Assembly: GCF_000234665.1 (NCBI RefSeq)
Contig: NC_018334.1
Coordinates: 1-64,000, forward strand
Length of the DNA: 64,000 nucleotides
Origin: Leishmania mexicana MHOM/GT/2001/U1103
Taxonomy: Eukaryota > Euglenozoa > Kinetoplastea > Trypanosomatida > Trypanosomatidae
Reading direction: 5' to 3'
The notes beneath the pieces were generated by a model, which did not search any database, was not told the DNA's origin, and saw nothing but the letters and a program-made list of their open reading frames with translations. The position numbers and the translations under genes are program-made. Position 1 is the first letter of the stretch. Each line of letters opens with the position of its first letter. Shown one piece after another: positions 49,820-59,174 of the stretch.

Positions 49820-51166
49820 TTAGCTGAGAAGGCCCTCCTTACTAAGGGCGAACGACCTCGTCTTGTTATCCTTACCACCACTGGCAATAATCGACTGCCC
49901 CACGTACGTGACGTCCAGCACGCCATCCGTATGCATTGCATCCAGCGTGAGCAGAGCCGTATTGGTGCACCGCAGGTCATACACGCGCACCGTGGCGTCT
50001 TCACTGGCTACCGCGAAGAGGCTGCCCCCGCTGTGCTCGGCGTCACCCTCCTGCGCATCCCACAGCCACGTCACGCTGTAGAGCCACTGACGAGGACCGC
50101 TGAAGGTCTTTACGACATCCTTCTGCCGCGTGTCGAAGAGTCGGGCACGGTTGTCTGTGCAGGCAGAGAGGAGAAGGTCTGCTGCTGCGCTGTTGCCTAC
50201 CGGCTTCACGGCGATGCTGTTGATGGGGTGGTCGCCTTTATACTGAGACTGCAGCTGCGCTTCTTCTGTGTCGAGGCACTTGATGTGGCCGTCGTGGCCA
50301 GCCGAATAGAGCCGTGCGGCACCGTGGGCAGCAGAGAAGCGGTTGCACAAGACTGGACGACTGTGATCGGTGAACGTCACGAGCGGCGCCTTCTTCGACG
50401 GCACCGTGTCACCATCCATCATCTGTTCCCAGCTGAACACCTTCACCGTGGTATCCCAGGAGGCCGTGGCAAGAAGCTGGCCCTCACCTGGCGCGATGGT
50501 GACTGAGTCGACGCCGTCGGTGTGGGCCTGGATGGACCCCAGAAGCTGCATGTGGCTGTTGGTGCTGTCCAGCTTCCAGGCTGCCACGCTGCCGTCCTTG
50601 CTAGCACTGGCGAACATGAAGTCCCCGTCGAGCCTGGTGCGCTTGCGACCTGTCTTGCTGCTGGCCGGCATCACTGGGTGGAGGGCCACCTCCTTAACAG
50701 CCTCGCGATGGAAGGAGCCGAGGGCGAGGCAGCTGTCGCCGTCCCACAGTCGAACGCAGTGATCGTAGGAGCCGGTCAAGAGAAGCTCCGCGTTATTGCG
50801 GTACGGGGCACGCACGCTACTCACCCAGTCATCGTGTGGGAGCAAGTTGCCCTCCTTGGCCTGCAGGGCGGGGGTGTATTCGATATTGAGCAGCTCCTCG
50901 CAGCTGATGCCGCGGCGCTGCAGGAAGCGGAACAGCGTCGTACCGATGTACTCGTCCTTGTAGAGAAAATCGAAGTTCTGCTCTTCAACACCCAGCACGT
51001 TCTGCACGAGTTGGTTGAGTCCGTCTGGCAGCACGTTGAGCGGTACGGAGAAGCTCTGCTCCGGCATGGACTTCGAGTAGGTGGTTGTGAAGAAGGTAAC
51101 CATCGCGCTGCCCCCGTTGGCGCCGGTGGTGGCCTGCACGGCCGCTGCATTGCTGACAGCAGTCAT
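49820..51166 (-). CDS. YTM1: YTM1/WDR12 ribosome biogenesis WD40 protein
   Basis: A 448-residue protein. The N-terminus (about 20-90) is an NLE/ubiquitin-like domain that ends with the family segment GISCEELLNIEYTPAL, typical of Ytm1/WDR12. It is followed by about seven WD40 repeats, for example LLTGSYDHCVRLWD, LATASWDTTVKVFSW, RLYSAGHDGHIKCLD and FAVASEDATVRVYD. Ytm1 forms the PeBoW/Nop7 complex with Erb1 and Nop7 and is removed from pre-60S particles by the Rea1 ATPase through this N-terminal domain; the related protein NLE/Rsa4 has a different linker. I start at 51166 (MTAVSNAAAVQ); upstream residues are Pro/Ser-rich translated UTR. Confidence 0.92.
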   Translation of the reverse strand: MTAVSNAAAVQATTGANGGSAMVTFFTTTYSKSMPEQSFSVPLNVLPDGLNQLVQNVLGVEEQNFDFLYKDEYIGTTLFRFLQRRGISCEELLNIEYTPALQAKEGNLLPHDDWVSSVRAPYRNNAELLLTGSYDHCVRLWDGDSCLALGSFHREAVKEVALHPVMPASSKTGRKRTRLDGDFMFASASKDGSVAAWKLDSTNSHMQLLGSIQAHTDGVDSVTIAPGEGQLLATASWDTTVKVFSWEQMMDGDTVPSKKAPLVTFTDHSRPVLCNRFSAAHGAARLYSAGHDGHIKCLDTEEAQLQSQYKGDHPINSIAVKPVGNSAAADLLLSACTDNRARLFDTRQKDVVKTFSGPRQWLYSVTWLWDAQEGDAEHSGGSLFAVASEDATVRVYDLRCTNTALLTLDAMHTDGVLDVTYVGQSIIASGGKDNKTRSFALSKEGLLS

Positions 51167-51844
51167 GATGGAGGCGACGGACGATAAAGAGTCTTTGGAA
51201 GGGGAAGCGGTCAATGCAAAGTGCAGGTCCACTGTACATGCATTGAAGGGAGGGGAGGGACGGCGCAGAGGCCATAAGGCGGGGAGCAGAGAGGTGGAGG
51301 ATGGGGGATGGATAGCGGATGGGGGGAGAAGTGAGCGGAAAGGCGGGTCGGATGGGAGTGTCACCGTATACTCTCGTGCTAACGGAGGGCGGGGGGGGTG
51401 ATGGTGACCGTGGTGAGGAGAGGGTAGTAGGAACGCACAGATAGGGAGGGACATGCTGTCACTTGCCACTGCATGCCACAACGACTGTGCTCAGTGGTTG
51501 GTGAAGCGGAAGAAGAGGACGAGGGCATCAAACACCTCGGAGGCTACGAAGCGCGAGTGCGCCGGTTAAATTAGCGGGACGACGTGCACTCAACGAACGT
51601 AAAATCGGCTCTCGGGAGCGTACATGGACGTGCATGTGTGAGGTTGGATTTCATGGGCGTCCGTTGGGTGGGTCGGGACAACGAGCATTCCAAGAGTGAC
51701 GCGCCCTGGCGTGTGTAAGGGCACGCACAATGCATCGGCTGTTGGAGAGGAGTTCTTCACCGAGAATGGCGGCATTCATGGTGACGGAGCAAGACCCAAG
51801 GTGCCTCTCTGTTGCCGCTCATTCCTGGCCACCCCGTCCGTCTC
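51167..51844. other. intergenic region
   Basis: Plus-strand purine-rich run at 51245-51350 is the likely YTM1 splice region. The rest is 3' UTR of the 51-residue gene. No further gene seen. Confidence 0.5.
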
Positions 51845-52000
51845 TCACTGCGGTTTGATGCGATCGTTGGCTGGCGGCGTCGACTCGGGAAAGGAAATGT
51901 TCAGGTAGACAATGAAGAGGGCTACGGTGAAGAAGAAGAAGAGCATAGACCAGATGGCGACGTCACCGCTGCGCCAGCTCCATCGGCGGTAAGGCGACAT
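51845..52000 (-). CDS. 51-residue single-span membrane microprotein
   Basis: An ATG-to-TGA reading frame of 51 codons on the same strand as its neighbours. The product starts MSPYRRWSWRSGD, has one hydrophobic span (about residues 15-35, including the run MLFFFFTVALFIVYL), and ends with a polar tail (PESTPPANDRIKPQ). The positive N-terminus suggests N-in, C-out. A pyrimidine stretch ending in CTCTTCTCACAG, with AG at 52051-52050, lies about 50 nt upstream of the ATG, the normal trans-splicing spacing. It occupies a gap of more than 1.2 kb between YTM1 and the next ORF. I do not recognise the family; small accessory subunits of ER or mitochondrial membrane complexes look like this. A chance ORF is the alternative. 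Confidence 0.6.
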   Translation of the reverse strand: MSPYRRWSWRSGDVAIWSMLFFFFTVALFIVYLNISFPESTPPANDRIKPQ

Positions 52001-52433
52001 TGGACGCCCGATGGTGTCGCTCTTTGCCTTTTTTTGACCGACCGTCTCTCTGTGAGAAGAGCTTGCGTGCGCACAGAGAGAGAGTCACGAGAGTGCTGAC
52101 GCCGTGCTGCGCGAACCACCTCGCCCTCAGCTGAGGAAAGAGTTACAACACCTCGAGCAGAGATCAGCTGTCGTGGGAGTATATGTGCGAGTGCGTGCGT
52201 GTGTGTGTCCCGTCGTTGACGCGTTCATTGGAGACGGCGCGCACGCGTGGAGAGGGACAGAAGGAGAAAGGAGAAGATTAGAGGATGAAGCCTGCCGACA
52301 TCAGACGACGAGCGAGAAGGGGGAGGGGAGCATCAGACACACGTACACACACACACACACACACGCGTAGGACCACGCGTGGATCCATTCTGCGCACCAC
52401 TTACCGTTTTTGTTTTTTTCTGGCGAGACACCG
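52001..52433. other. intergenic region with AC repeat
   Basis: Carries the 5' UTR of the microprotein and a perfect (AC)10 tract at 52345-52364, which is GT-rich on the mRNA strand. No other gene seen. Confidence 0.5.
52345..52364. repeat. (AC)10 microsatellite
   Basis: Perfect dinucleotide repeat just downstream of the 193-residue ORF. Confidence 0.9.
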
Positions 52434-53015
52434 CTAAAGGTAGCAGAGAGCGAGAGCAGAGAGCGCGGGAAGAGAAGATGGCGAAGGCCTCTCATGCGCG
52501 CATGTCAGGTGTGTGATCGGTGGCTCCGGTGGCAAGGGGGACACCATCGTAGTAGATGTGACCCCCATATGGGAAGGCAACGCCTGGGAGGTGAGGTACA
52601 CAAACGCATTGTTGTGCACACCACACCTGCTGATGGTAGGCGCCTCGGTGAGCAGCATCGTGTACTCCCTGACGTCTTGTGGGCCGGCACAATGAACAGC
52701 CGACCCATGAGCGTTGCTGCACAAGACGTCTGAGGCGACCGCTGCAAGGGTACTGAGGCGCTGCTGACGCACGCGCACGCAGCACACAAGCGCGATGCGG
52801 TCATCAGCAAACAGAGGCGGGCGATCCAGAACAAACGTGTTTCGGCCATAAAAGAGTCCCTGCTGCGTGCCAGGTGCCTTCCACAGAGGCGCTGCAGCAC
52901 CGCACGGTGTGACAGTGACGTCCGTGACGACGTCCACGAGAGGCGCATCGCTCAGTTCGAATTCCAGCGTGCGCGCCTCCGGCTGATACCGTGCAGCAAA
53001 AATGAGGCATTCCAT
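52434..53015 (-). CDS. hypothetical protein, 193 residues
   Basis: Starts MECLIFAARYQPEARTLEFE. The first 150 residues have a balanced, beta-rich composition (alternating Val/Thr/Leu) with several Cys. The last 40 are Pro/Ser/Thr-rich and less convincing. No membrane span or family motif is seen. The ORF extends upstream only through translated TG-repeat sequence (a His-Thr run), which cannot be coding, so I place the start at 53015. The start is about 60 nt from the (TG)21 repeat. Confidence 0.5.
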   Translation of the reverse strand: MECLIFAARYQPEARTLEFELSDAPLVDVVTDVTVTPCGAAAPLWKAPGTQQGLFYGRNTFVLDRPPLFADDRIALVCCVRVRQQRLSTLAAVASDVLCSNAHGSAVHCAGPQDVREYTMLLTEAPTISRCGVHNNAFVYLTSQALPSHMGVTSTTMVSPLPPEPPITHLTCAHERPSPSSLPALSALALCYL

Positions 53016-53076
53016 CTGCACGTCCAGATGCGCGCCTGAATGCCGAGACACGCACGTGTGTCTCACTGTCGCTGTC

Positions 53077-53122
<46 letters not shown>

Positions 53123-53530
53123 GACAAAGAAGAAGCGAAGGGACGATAGGCGGAGAAGTGGGTAAGAGGGGGTCATGATCATGAGGAGAGGGGTACAAAA
53201 CCTCCACAGTCCACATGCGCCTACGCGTGTGCTGGCGTCAAGCACTCGTGTCGAGCGATGCCAGAGCGAGAGAGCGGCCGTGCAGCGTGTCCTTCTAACT
53301 CTTCGCGGTTTTTTTTTATGGCGCTACGGCACCATTGCTGCTCCCTACAAGAGCAACGTGCACACCCTCACACACACACATGCACAGTCTTGCTTGCGTT
53401 CTCCCATGTCGACCGTTACGGCGCGTGGCGCGCCTTGCGGCCCTCTCCCCGTTCAACATGCCGAGGCACATGCAGAGACGCATGCCGCAAGATGTTGGCG
53501 TTCTCCCACGAGTACTCACCCTCCGCCTTC
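53016..53530. other. intergenic region with TG microsatellite
   Basis: Contains the (TG)21 tract and the junction (53457) where the duplicated block begins. No gene seen. Confidence 0.5.
53079..53120. repeat. (TG)21 microsatellite
   Basis: Perfect 42-bp TG repeat, the longest in the window, and CA-rich on the mRNA strand. It lies about 60 nt upstream of the 193-residue ORF. Confidence 0.95.
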
Positions 53531-55099
53531 TCAACTCTTCAGCACTTCCTCCGTGAGAAGGAAGCAAAGGCCAAGCTCCTTGTCGAGCGGACAGCCGCTC
53601 ACAAGCAGCGTGAGCCGCTCCGGCGTCACGGATTCCACCAGCGCAAACCCAAGCACAGTGCCCTGCCGGATCCTGCGCTCGAACACACTGAACGGGAGTC
53701 GGTGAAGCTCCCCGTCAGGGCTGCGCTCGTACTCAGTGGCTGTGCTGATGGCGACGATTCGTTCCTTCAGGGCGACGTCCTGCAGCGTAACGAAGGACAC
53801 GGCCGCCACATCCGCCTTCTGCCGGTCCACGTCCTCGCTGTCCATCATCGGGAGTAGTGTCGACATGGCGTCGATCGCTGCCGCTCCGACGGTGGCGACG
53901 CGCACCTGCGAGGCCTCGAGGGTGATGAGGGTCGGCTTCACTGGCGATGTCGGGGTGCCGAAGAAGTACTGCAGCCACCGCTGGCGATTCCATAGCGGTA
54001 CCGGCACCGAGCGCACCAGCTCCACGGAGTCTAAAAGAAAGATCTTGAAGTGCTGCCCGCCTCCGCAGGCCACCTCGGGTGGCACGTTCCAGCGCGGATC
54101 AAGCATCGCCTGCACAATGTTCATCGACCCTTCACCACCAAAGCGCTCCCATGCACGCTGCACGAGCTTCCACCGAAGCCATGAGCTACCCACGACGCAA
54201 ACGTGATCGATGTCGGCAGCCACAATGGTGTCCAGGAGAGTGTCGAGTGGGTTCGTCTGCGCCTTATCGCTCCCCAGTGCGGCAGGTGCAGGGGAGGCAG
54301 AGGCGGTTGGGTCGACGCTCGACACCGCTGCTGCCGCCGCCACTTCCGCCTGCTCCACCGCGTGCGGCTCCACCACGCCAAAGTCAAAGAACAGCCCGCC
54401 CACGCGGCAGCGCTCACTGCGCGCCATCTTCTCCATGCCGTTCGGCAGAAGCTGCTGCACCCAGTGCTGGTAGAGTCGTGGGTTGGCCACACGCGACTGG
54501 GCGACTTGGGCATACAGCGCCGGCGTCAGATTCATCTCCTCCTCGATGTCCATGCAGTGCTGGGCGTGAAAGAGGGCTATACTGCCTGGGAACGCGAAGG
54601 CGGGGGTGTCCAGCACCCCATCGAGCAGCAGGGGGTGGTAGCCGAGGCGCACGGCAAAGTTGCTCAGCCAGCGGACATAGGTGCTCGCCCCGCAGTGGTG
54701 CCGGTCACTCACGAAAAGCACGCGAGGTCCAACGTCGTCGCGGCCTCGGGCCTCCACTCGTGCGCGCTCCAGGTGGGAGTGAAAATCCAGCAACGAGCGC
54801 ACCCAGGTCGCCCCGAGCGACGTCGCATAGCAGCGCTGCAGCACCGTCGGCGGTGCCATCAGTAGCAGGGTGCAGCCGGTGGAGGTGAAGATGCTAAGGG
54901 AGCGGCCGGGCGGCAGGTGCACTGGCACTCCCGGAATCAGCTCTGTCCCAAATACCTCTGCCCGCTCCACTGTTGACGTGTAGTTGTCTTCCACCGGCTT
55001 TCGCAGCGTCACCTTGGACAGCTGTGTGGAGGAGAGCGAGGTGATGATGCGCAGCTCGCAGAAGGAGCCGAGAACGTACTCCCGCTCCAAGGACACCAT
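53531..55099 (-). CDS. CLP1-like protein (pre-mRNA 3'-end / RNA kinase family), left copy
   Basis: A 522-residue protein with the three-part Clp1 plan. An N-terminal beta domain (1-120) includes PGVPVHLPPGRSLSIFTSTG. The central P-loop fold (about 121-360) begins with VLFVSDRHHCGASTYVRWLS, then LLLDG and FPGSIAL, which correspond to the family's LDxGQ and PG motifs. A C-terminal domain ends with a segment of SGCPLDKELGLCFLL type, like the PLPKNFLL end of human CLP1. At the Walker A site the expected GKST is GAST (Gly137-Ala138), so the lysine is missing and ATP-dependent kinase activity is unlikely. Clp1 bridges cleavage factors in polyadenylation and is a 5'-OH RNA kinase in animals. The second copy differs at one residue (Arg to Gly in WERFGG). 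Confidence 0.7.
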   Translation of the reverse strand: MVSLEREYVLGSFCELRIITSLSSTQLSKVTLRKPVEDNYTSTVERAEVFGTELIPGVPVHLPPGRSLSIFTSTGCTLLLMAPPTVLQRCYATSLGATWVRSLLDFHSHLERARVEARGRDDVGPRVLFVSDRHHCGASTYVRWLSNFAVRLGYHPLLLDGVLDTPAFAFPGSIALFHAQHCMDIEEEMNLTPALYAQVAQSRVANPRLYQHWVQQLLPNGMEKMARSERCRVGGLFFDFGVVEPHAVEQAEVAAAAAVSSVDPTASASPAPAALGSDKAQTNPLDTLLDTIVAADIDHVCVVGSSWLRWKLVQRAWERFGGEGSMNIVQAMLDPRWNVPPEVACGGGQHFKIFLLDSVELVRSVPVPLWNRQRWLQYFFGTPTSPVKPTLITLEASQVRVATVGAAAIDAMSTLLPMMDSEDVDRQKADVAAVSFVTLQDVALKERIVAISTATEYERSPDGELHRLPFSVFERRIRQGTVLGFALVESVTPERLTLLVSGCPLDKELGLCFLLTEEVLKS

Positions 55100-55567
55100 A
55101 TTCTCCGATCCTGCAGAGAAAGTGGGGAAGGGAGGGGAGTGCCCAAAGCGGTGGTGATCAACCGTAATGGCTGTCCTGGTGAAGGGGCAGCGGGAGCGAT
55201 CAGAGGGAGGGGTGGGGGGAAGAGGCGAAGGACAGGGTAGAGTAGGGGAGGGGGAGGGGGAGAGGCGTAGTGTGAAGTGCCTACAAAAGGCGGTATCATC
55301 CTCTCACGCGTGCGCTTCTACTGCGGCCCTCACCGTGACTCCCGCACGCATCGCAAGACACAGAGGCTAGCCTGCATCAACTGTCTCTCCAGATTCCGGT
55401 CCTTCATGGTCCCTTAGTCTCACAGGTCCGCTTACGGTGTCTTTCTGCGTCAGAAGAGGGGAGCTCCAGGCACACAAGGCGAAAGTGCTCCCCTGTCCAC
55501 ATCACCAGCAGACGCGTGCCCCACAGAAGGCAGGACACATATTTAGCAGCCGTTTCACTGTACGCAC
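55100..55567. other. intergenic region
   Basis: A purine-rich plus-strand run at 55194-55264 is the pyrimidine tract of the CLP1-like transcript. The rest is 3' UTR of the acidic protein gene. No gene seen. Confidence 0.5.
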
Positions 55568-56191
55568 TCACCGCCGCGCGTTTGCAGGGGCCTCAACAAT
55601 CCAGCTGTTGTAGCCGGTGGGCAGTGAAGGCCGCGCGGCCGCTGGCTGGAAGACGAGCTGCTCTTCGACAACACCGTGGTCGTTCACTGTGGCTCGTCGG
55701 AGTAGGTGTGCCTCTTGCAGCACCTGCGCGACGGCCAGCAGCACATCTGTGTCGCCTTGCAGCATCGCCTTGGCGTGCTCCCGCTCGACCGGGTCGTCCA
55801 TTTGACGGCGCAGCTCCTTGATGATGCTGTACACCTCCGCCGTAGCGATGCCGTGTACCTTGGATGGGGCGTGGACAGGTGGCAGTGGCGGCAGTGGGTA
55901 CACCTGCCTCTCCTCCTCTTCGTCGCTGTCATCACCATCGTCCGCCTCCTCGTCCTCTTCGACGTCGTCGTCTTCGTCGCCATCTTCGTCAACAGCGTCG
56001 TCATCGTTGTCCGCGCCGTCGTGGTCGACGTCGCTGGCGGCGGTGGAAGCCACATTCGTGTCGGAGACCATTGCGTCGTTGGCCTGCTCCTCTTCGTCTT
56101 CCTCCTCGTTGGACATGGCCGCCTGCTCCTCGCCCTCCATTTCTCCTGCTGCGAGATGCAGCTCTTGCGGATCCGTCGAAGAGGGCTCCAT
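55568..56191 (-). CDS. acidic hypothetical protein, left copy
   Basis: A 207-residue protein. It has a long Asp/Glu run (about residues 20-100, mostly Asp, Glu, Ala), a Pro-rich linker (YPLPPLPPVHAP), and a C-terminal helical part (about 120-207) with EVYSIIKELRRQMDDPVERE. No catalytic motif is seen. Acidic tails of this kind are common in histone chaperones and nucleolar proteins, but I recognise no orthologue. I start at 56191 because the next upstream ATG (56272) lies at the head of a pyrimidine tract whose candidate AG (56222-56221) comes after it. Confidence 0.75.
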   Translation of the reverse strand: MEPSSTDPQELHLAAGEMEGEEQAAMSNEEEDEEEQANDAMVSDTNVASTAASDVDHDGADNDDDAVDEDGDEDDDVEEDEEADDGDDSDEEEERQVYPLPPLPPVHAPSKVHGIATAEVYSIIKELRRQMDDPVEREHAKAMLQGDTDVLLAVAQVLQEAHLLRRATVNDHGVVEEQLVFQPAAARPSLPTGYNSWIVEAPANARR

Positions 56192-56740
56192 GGTGCTGGG
56201 CCTCTCTGCGTTGGTTAAATCTAGCACTTGCTGCTCACGCAAGGAGGCGTGCGTGAGGAGGAAAAGAGGCATGGCGAAAGGAGGCCCCGCGGTGTGACAG
56301 GCGAAGGAAAGACGGAGGGCGTATTCGTGGGGGTCGTGGAGAGCAGGGAGAAGGGGGTGAAGGGCGTATCGGCAGCAAGACAGTTGGGCACACGGAAGAG
56401 AAGCCGCCGGAGAGACAGCGAGGGCGTGAGTGAGTGCGTTAGAGGCGGTGCGGCCAGGGTGCAGCGAGGCAGCCGAGGCGAGACGTGCGCCTGCCGAGTG
56501 CCCTTTTGGGCAGGCGGCTATCACTGTTGGCAGAGTGGAAAATGAATGTGGGGCAACAGCGGCACACGGGAGTAGTCTACATCAAAATCCCCACGGGAAG
56601 TGGCGACGAAAACGAGCAAACGACGGAGGGGGCGCGGACAGCGGCGGTCAACCGTCATGGCGTACCGAGAAACACGTAGCGACGCAAGCATCGCCCAGGA
56701 GGTAGCCCTGCACGCGCAACGTTTTCCTTCACTCCTCCTT
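56192..56740. other. intergenic region
   Basis: Pyrimidine tract and AG of the acidic-protein gene near 56222-56272 on the mRNA strand, then 3' UTR of the CCDC39 gene. The 318-codon ORF that extends into it is translated UTR. Confidence 0.5.
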
Positions 56741-57431
56741 CTAGGCACTTTCGACCGACAGCTGATGGGCAGCGAGCATCTGCTTGACCACGTCAAGCAC
56801 CTCGTCACCGGCTTCTCGGGAGAGAGAGAGGAGCTGAGCGACGGTGTTGTCGAGTCTCTCGCGTGTGCAGACGAGTTCGACATCGCGCGCCACGGCAGCA
56901 TCGACGTTCTCCTTGGCCTTTCCAATGGCCTGATCGTAGCGAACCGAAGTCTCGCGCAACGTTAGGATGTCTTGCGTGACGGACTCGTACTCTTGCAGCA
57001 TCTGCTGCTGCGTGTGTCCAACACGCTCTTTCTCAAACTCCAGTGCCCGGAGCTCCTCCTGCTTGTTGCGTGTGGTGGCTTGAAAGTCGTTCGCCTCCAG
57101 ACCGCGGCGGCTAATCGCGCTCTTGAGCTCCTTGAACTTGGTCGTGAGCGCCCTCTGCGTCTGCACCTCCTCGTCCTTGTCGGAGACCTTGTCGAACTTG
57201 TGCTTGTACTGCGTATTGCTCGCTTTGATGACAGCGATCGTCTTCTCGAGCTTCAGCATCTCCTTCTCCATGCGACGGATGCGCGCGTCGAGGGAGTCGC
57301 CGCGGTACTGGAGATCCTCACGCTCTTTCGCCGCCGCGATGACGAGTTGGACCTGCGACAAGCGCGCCTGTGCCNGGTCCATGCGTCCTACAAGCACCTC
57401 CTGTCTGTTCTTGATTGCCGTCCAGCTCTTC
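56741..57431 (-). CDS. CCDC39: CCDC39/FAP59, partial (C-terminal part, cut by gap)
   Basis: The C-terminal 229 or so codons of the same coiled-coil protein that is complete at 60815-63394. It runs into the 100-N gap at 57432. One ambiguous base (57375) leaves one residue undefined. Almost certainly the truncated end of one contig rather than a second gene. Confidence 0.85.
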
Positions 57432-57531
57432 NNNNNNNNNNNNNNNNNNNNNNNNNNNNNNNNNNNNNNNNNNNNNNNNNNNNNNNNNNNNNNNNNNNNN
57501 NNNNNNNNNNNNNNNNNNNNNNNNNNNNNNN
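57432..57531. other. assembly gap (100 N)
   Basis: Exactly 100 undetermined bases, the conventional placeholder for a gap of unknown size. The sequence on its right restarts at the equivalent of 53457. A single N also occurs at 57375. Confidence 1.
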
Positions 57532-57605
57532 CATGCCGAGGCACATGCAGAGACGCATGCCTTAAGAGGTTGGCGTTCTCCCACGAGTACTCACCCTCCG
57601 CCTTC

Positions 57606-59174
57606 TCAACTCTTCAGCACTTCCTCCGTGAGAAGGAAGCAAAGGCCAAGCTCCTTGTCGAGCGGACAGCCGCTCACAAGCAGCGTGAGCCGCTCCGGCG
57701 TCACGGATTCCACCAGCGCAAACCCAAGCACAGTGCCCTGCCGGATCCTGCGCTCGAACACACTGAACGGGAGTCGGTGAAGCTCCCCGTCAGGGCTGCG
57801 CTCGTACTCAGTGGCTGTGCTGATGGCGACGATTCGTTCCTTCAGGGCGACGTCCTGCAGCGTAACGAAGGACACGGCCGCCACATCCGCCTTCTGCCGG
57901 TCCACGTCCTCGCTGTCCATCATCGGGAGTAGTGTCGACATGGCGTCGATCGCTGCCGCTCCGACGGTGGCGACGCGCACCTGCGAGGCCTCGAGGGTGA
58001 TGAGGGTCGGCTTCACTGGCGATGTCGGGGTGCCGAAGAAGTACTGCAGCCACCGCTGGCGATTCCATAGCGGTACCGGCACCGAGCGCACCAGCTCCAC
58101 GGAGTCTAAAAGAAAGATCTTGAAGTGCTGCCCGCCTCCGCAGGCCACCTCGGGTGGCACGTTCCAGCGCGGATCAAGCATCGCCTGCACAATGTTCATC
58201 GACCCTTCACCACCAAAGCCCTCCCATGCACGCTGCACGAGCTTCCACCGAAGCCATGAGCTACCCACGACGCAAACGTGATCGATGTCGGCAGCCACAA
58301 TGGTGTCCAGGAGAGTGTCGAGTGGGTTCGTCTGCGCCTTATCGCTCCCCAGTGCGGCAGGTGCAGGGGAGGCAGAGGCGGTTGGGTCGACGCTCGACAC
58401 CGCTGCTGCCGCCGCCACTTCCGCCTGCTCCACCGCGTGCGGCTCCACCACGCCAAAGTCAAAGAACAGCCCGCCCACGCGGCAGCGCTCACTGCGCGCC
58501 ATCTTCTCCATGCCGTTCGGCAGAAGCTGCTGCACCCAGTGCTGGTAGAGTCGTGGGTTGGCCACACGCGACTGGGCGACTTGGGCATACAGCGCCGGCG
58601 TCAGATTCATCTCCTCCTCGATGTCCATGCAGTGCTGGGCGTGAAAGAGGGCTATACTGCCTGGGAACGCGAAGGCGGGGGTGTCCAGCACCCCATCGAG
58701 CAGCAGGGGGTGGTAGCCGAGGCGCACGGCAAAGTTGCTCAGCCAGCGGACATAGGTGCTCGCCCCGCAGTGGTGCCGGTCACTCACGAAAAGCACGCGA
58801 GGTCCAACGTCGTCGCGGCCTCGGGCCTCCACTCGTGCGCGCTCCAGGTGGGAGTGAAAATCCAGCAACGAGCGCACCCAGGTCGCCCCGAGCGACGTCG
58901 CATAGCAGCGCTGCAGCACCGTCGGCGGTGCCATCAGTAGCAGGGTGCAGCCGGTGGAGGTGAAGATGCTAAGGGAGCGGCCGGGCGGCAGGTGCACTGG
59001 CACTCCCGGAATCAGCTCTGTCCCAAATACCTCTGCCCGCTCCACTGTTGACGTGTAGTTGTCTTCCACCGGCTTTCGCAGCGTCACCTTGGACAGCTGT
59101 GTGGAGGAGAGCGAGGTGATGATGCGCAGCTCGCAGAAGGAGCCGAGAACGTACTCCCGCTCCAAGGACACCAT
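57606..59174 (-). CDS. CLP1-like protein, right copy
   Basis: 522 residues, identical to the product of 53531-55099 except for one Arg-to-Gly change (WEGFGG), from C at 58220 instead of G at 54145. The same degenerate Walker A site (GAST) is present. Probably the same gene seen twice because of the assembly overlap; the difference may be a heterozygous or sequencing variant. Confidence 0.7.
   Translation of the reverse strand: MVSLEREYVLGSFCELRIITSLSSTQLSKVTLRKPVEDNYTSTVERAEVFGTELIPGVPVHLPPGRSLSIFTSTGCTLLLMAPPTVLQRCYATSLGATWVRSLLDFHSHLERARVEARGRDDVGPRVLFVSDRHHCGASTYVRWLSNFAVRLGYHPLLLDGVLDTPAFAFPGSIALFHAQHCMDIEEEMNLTPALYAQVAQSRVANPRLYQHWVQQLLPNGMEKMARSERCRVGGLFFDFGVVEPHAVEQAEVAAAAAVSSVDPTASASPAPAALGSDKAQTNPLDTLLDTIVAADIDHVCVVGSSWLRWKLVQRAWEGFGGEGSMNIVQAMLDPRWNVPPEVACGGGQHFKIFLLDSVELVRSVPVPLWNRQRWLQYFFGTPTSPVKPTLITLEASQVRVATVGAAAIDAMSTLLPMMDSEDVDRQKADVAAVSFVTLQDVALKERIVAISTATEYERSPDGELHRLPFSVFERRIRQGTVLGFALVESVTPERLTLLVSGCPLDKELGLCFLLTEEVLKS

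Larger units (their letters stand above)
53457..57431. repeat. large duplicated block, left copy
   Basis: Matches 57532-61505 at an offset of 4075 and then 4074 after a one-base indel near 55283. Differences seen are a short cluster at 53478-53490, G/C at 54145 versus 58220, the indel, an N at 57375, and one base near 57425. It stops at the assembly gap inside the CCDC39 coding region, so an unmerged contig overlap is the likeliest explanation. Confidence 0.95.

Noticed and set aside
53016..53216. N-terminal extension of the 193-residue ORF with a His-Thr run
   Set aside because: The His-Thr residues are translated TG microsatellite and the extension resembles UTR sequence.
56272..56524. Longer N-terminus (up to 318 residues) for the acidic protein
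   Set aside because: It translates the pyrimidine tract and splice region upstream of the ATG at 56191.
53531..59174. Genuine tandem gene duplication of the CLP1-like and acidic genes
   Set aside because: The copies meet at a 100-N gap and are nearly identical also in intergenic DNA; contig overlap explains this more simply, though it is not proven.
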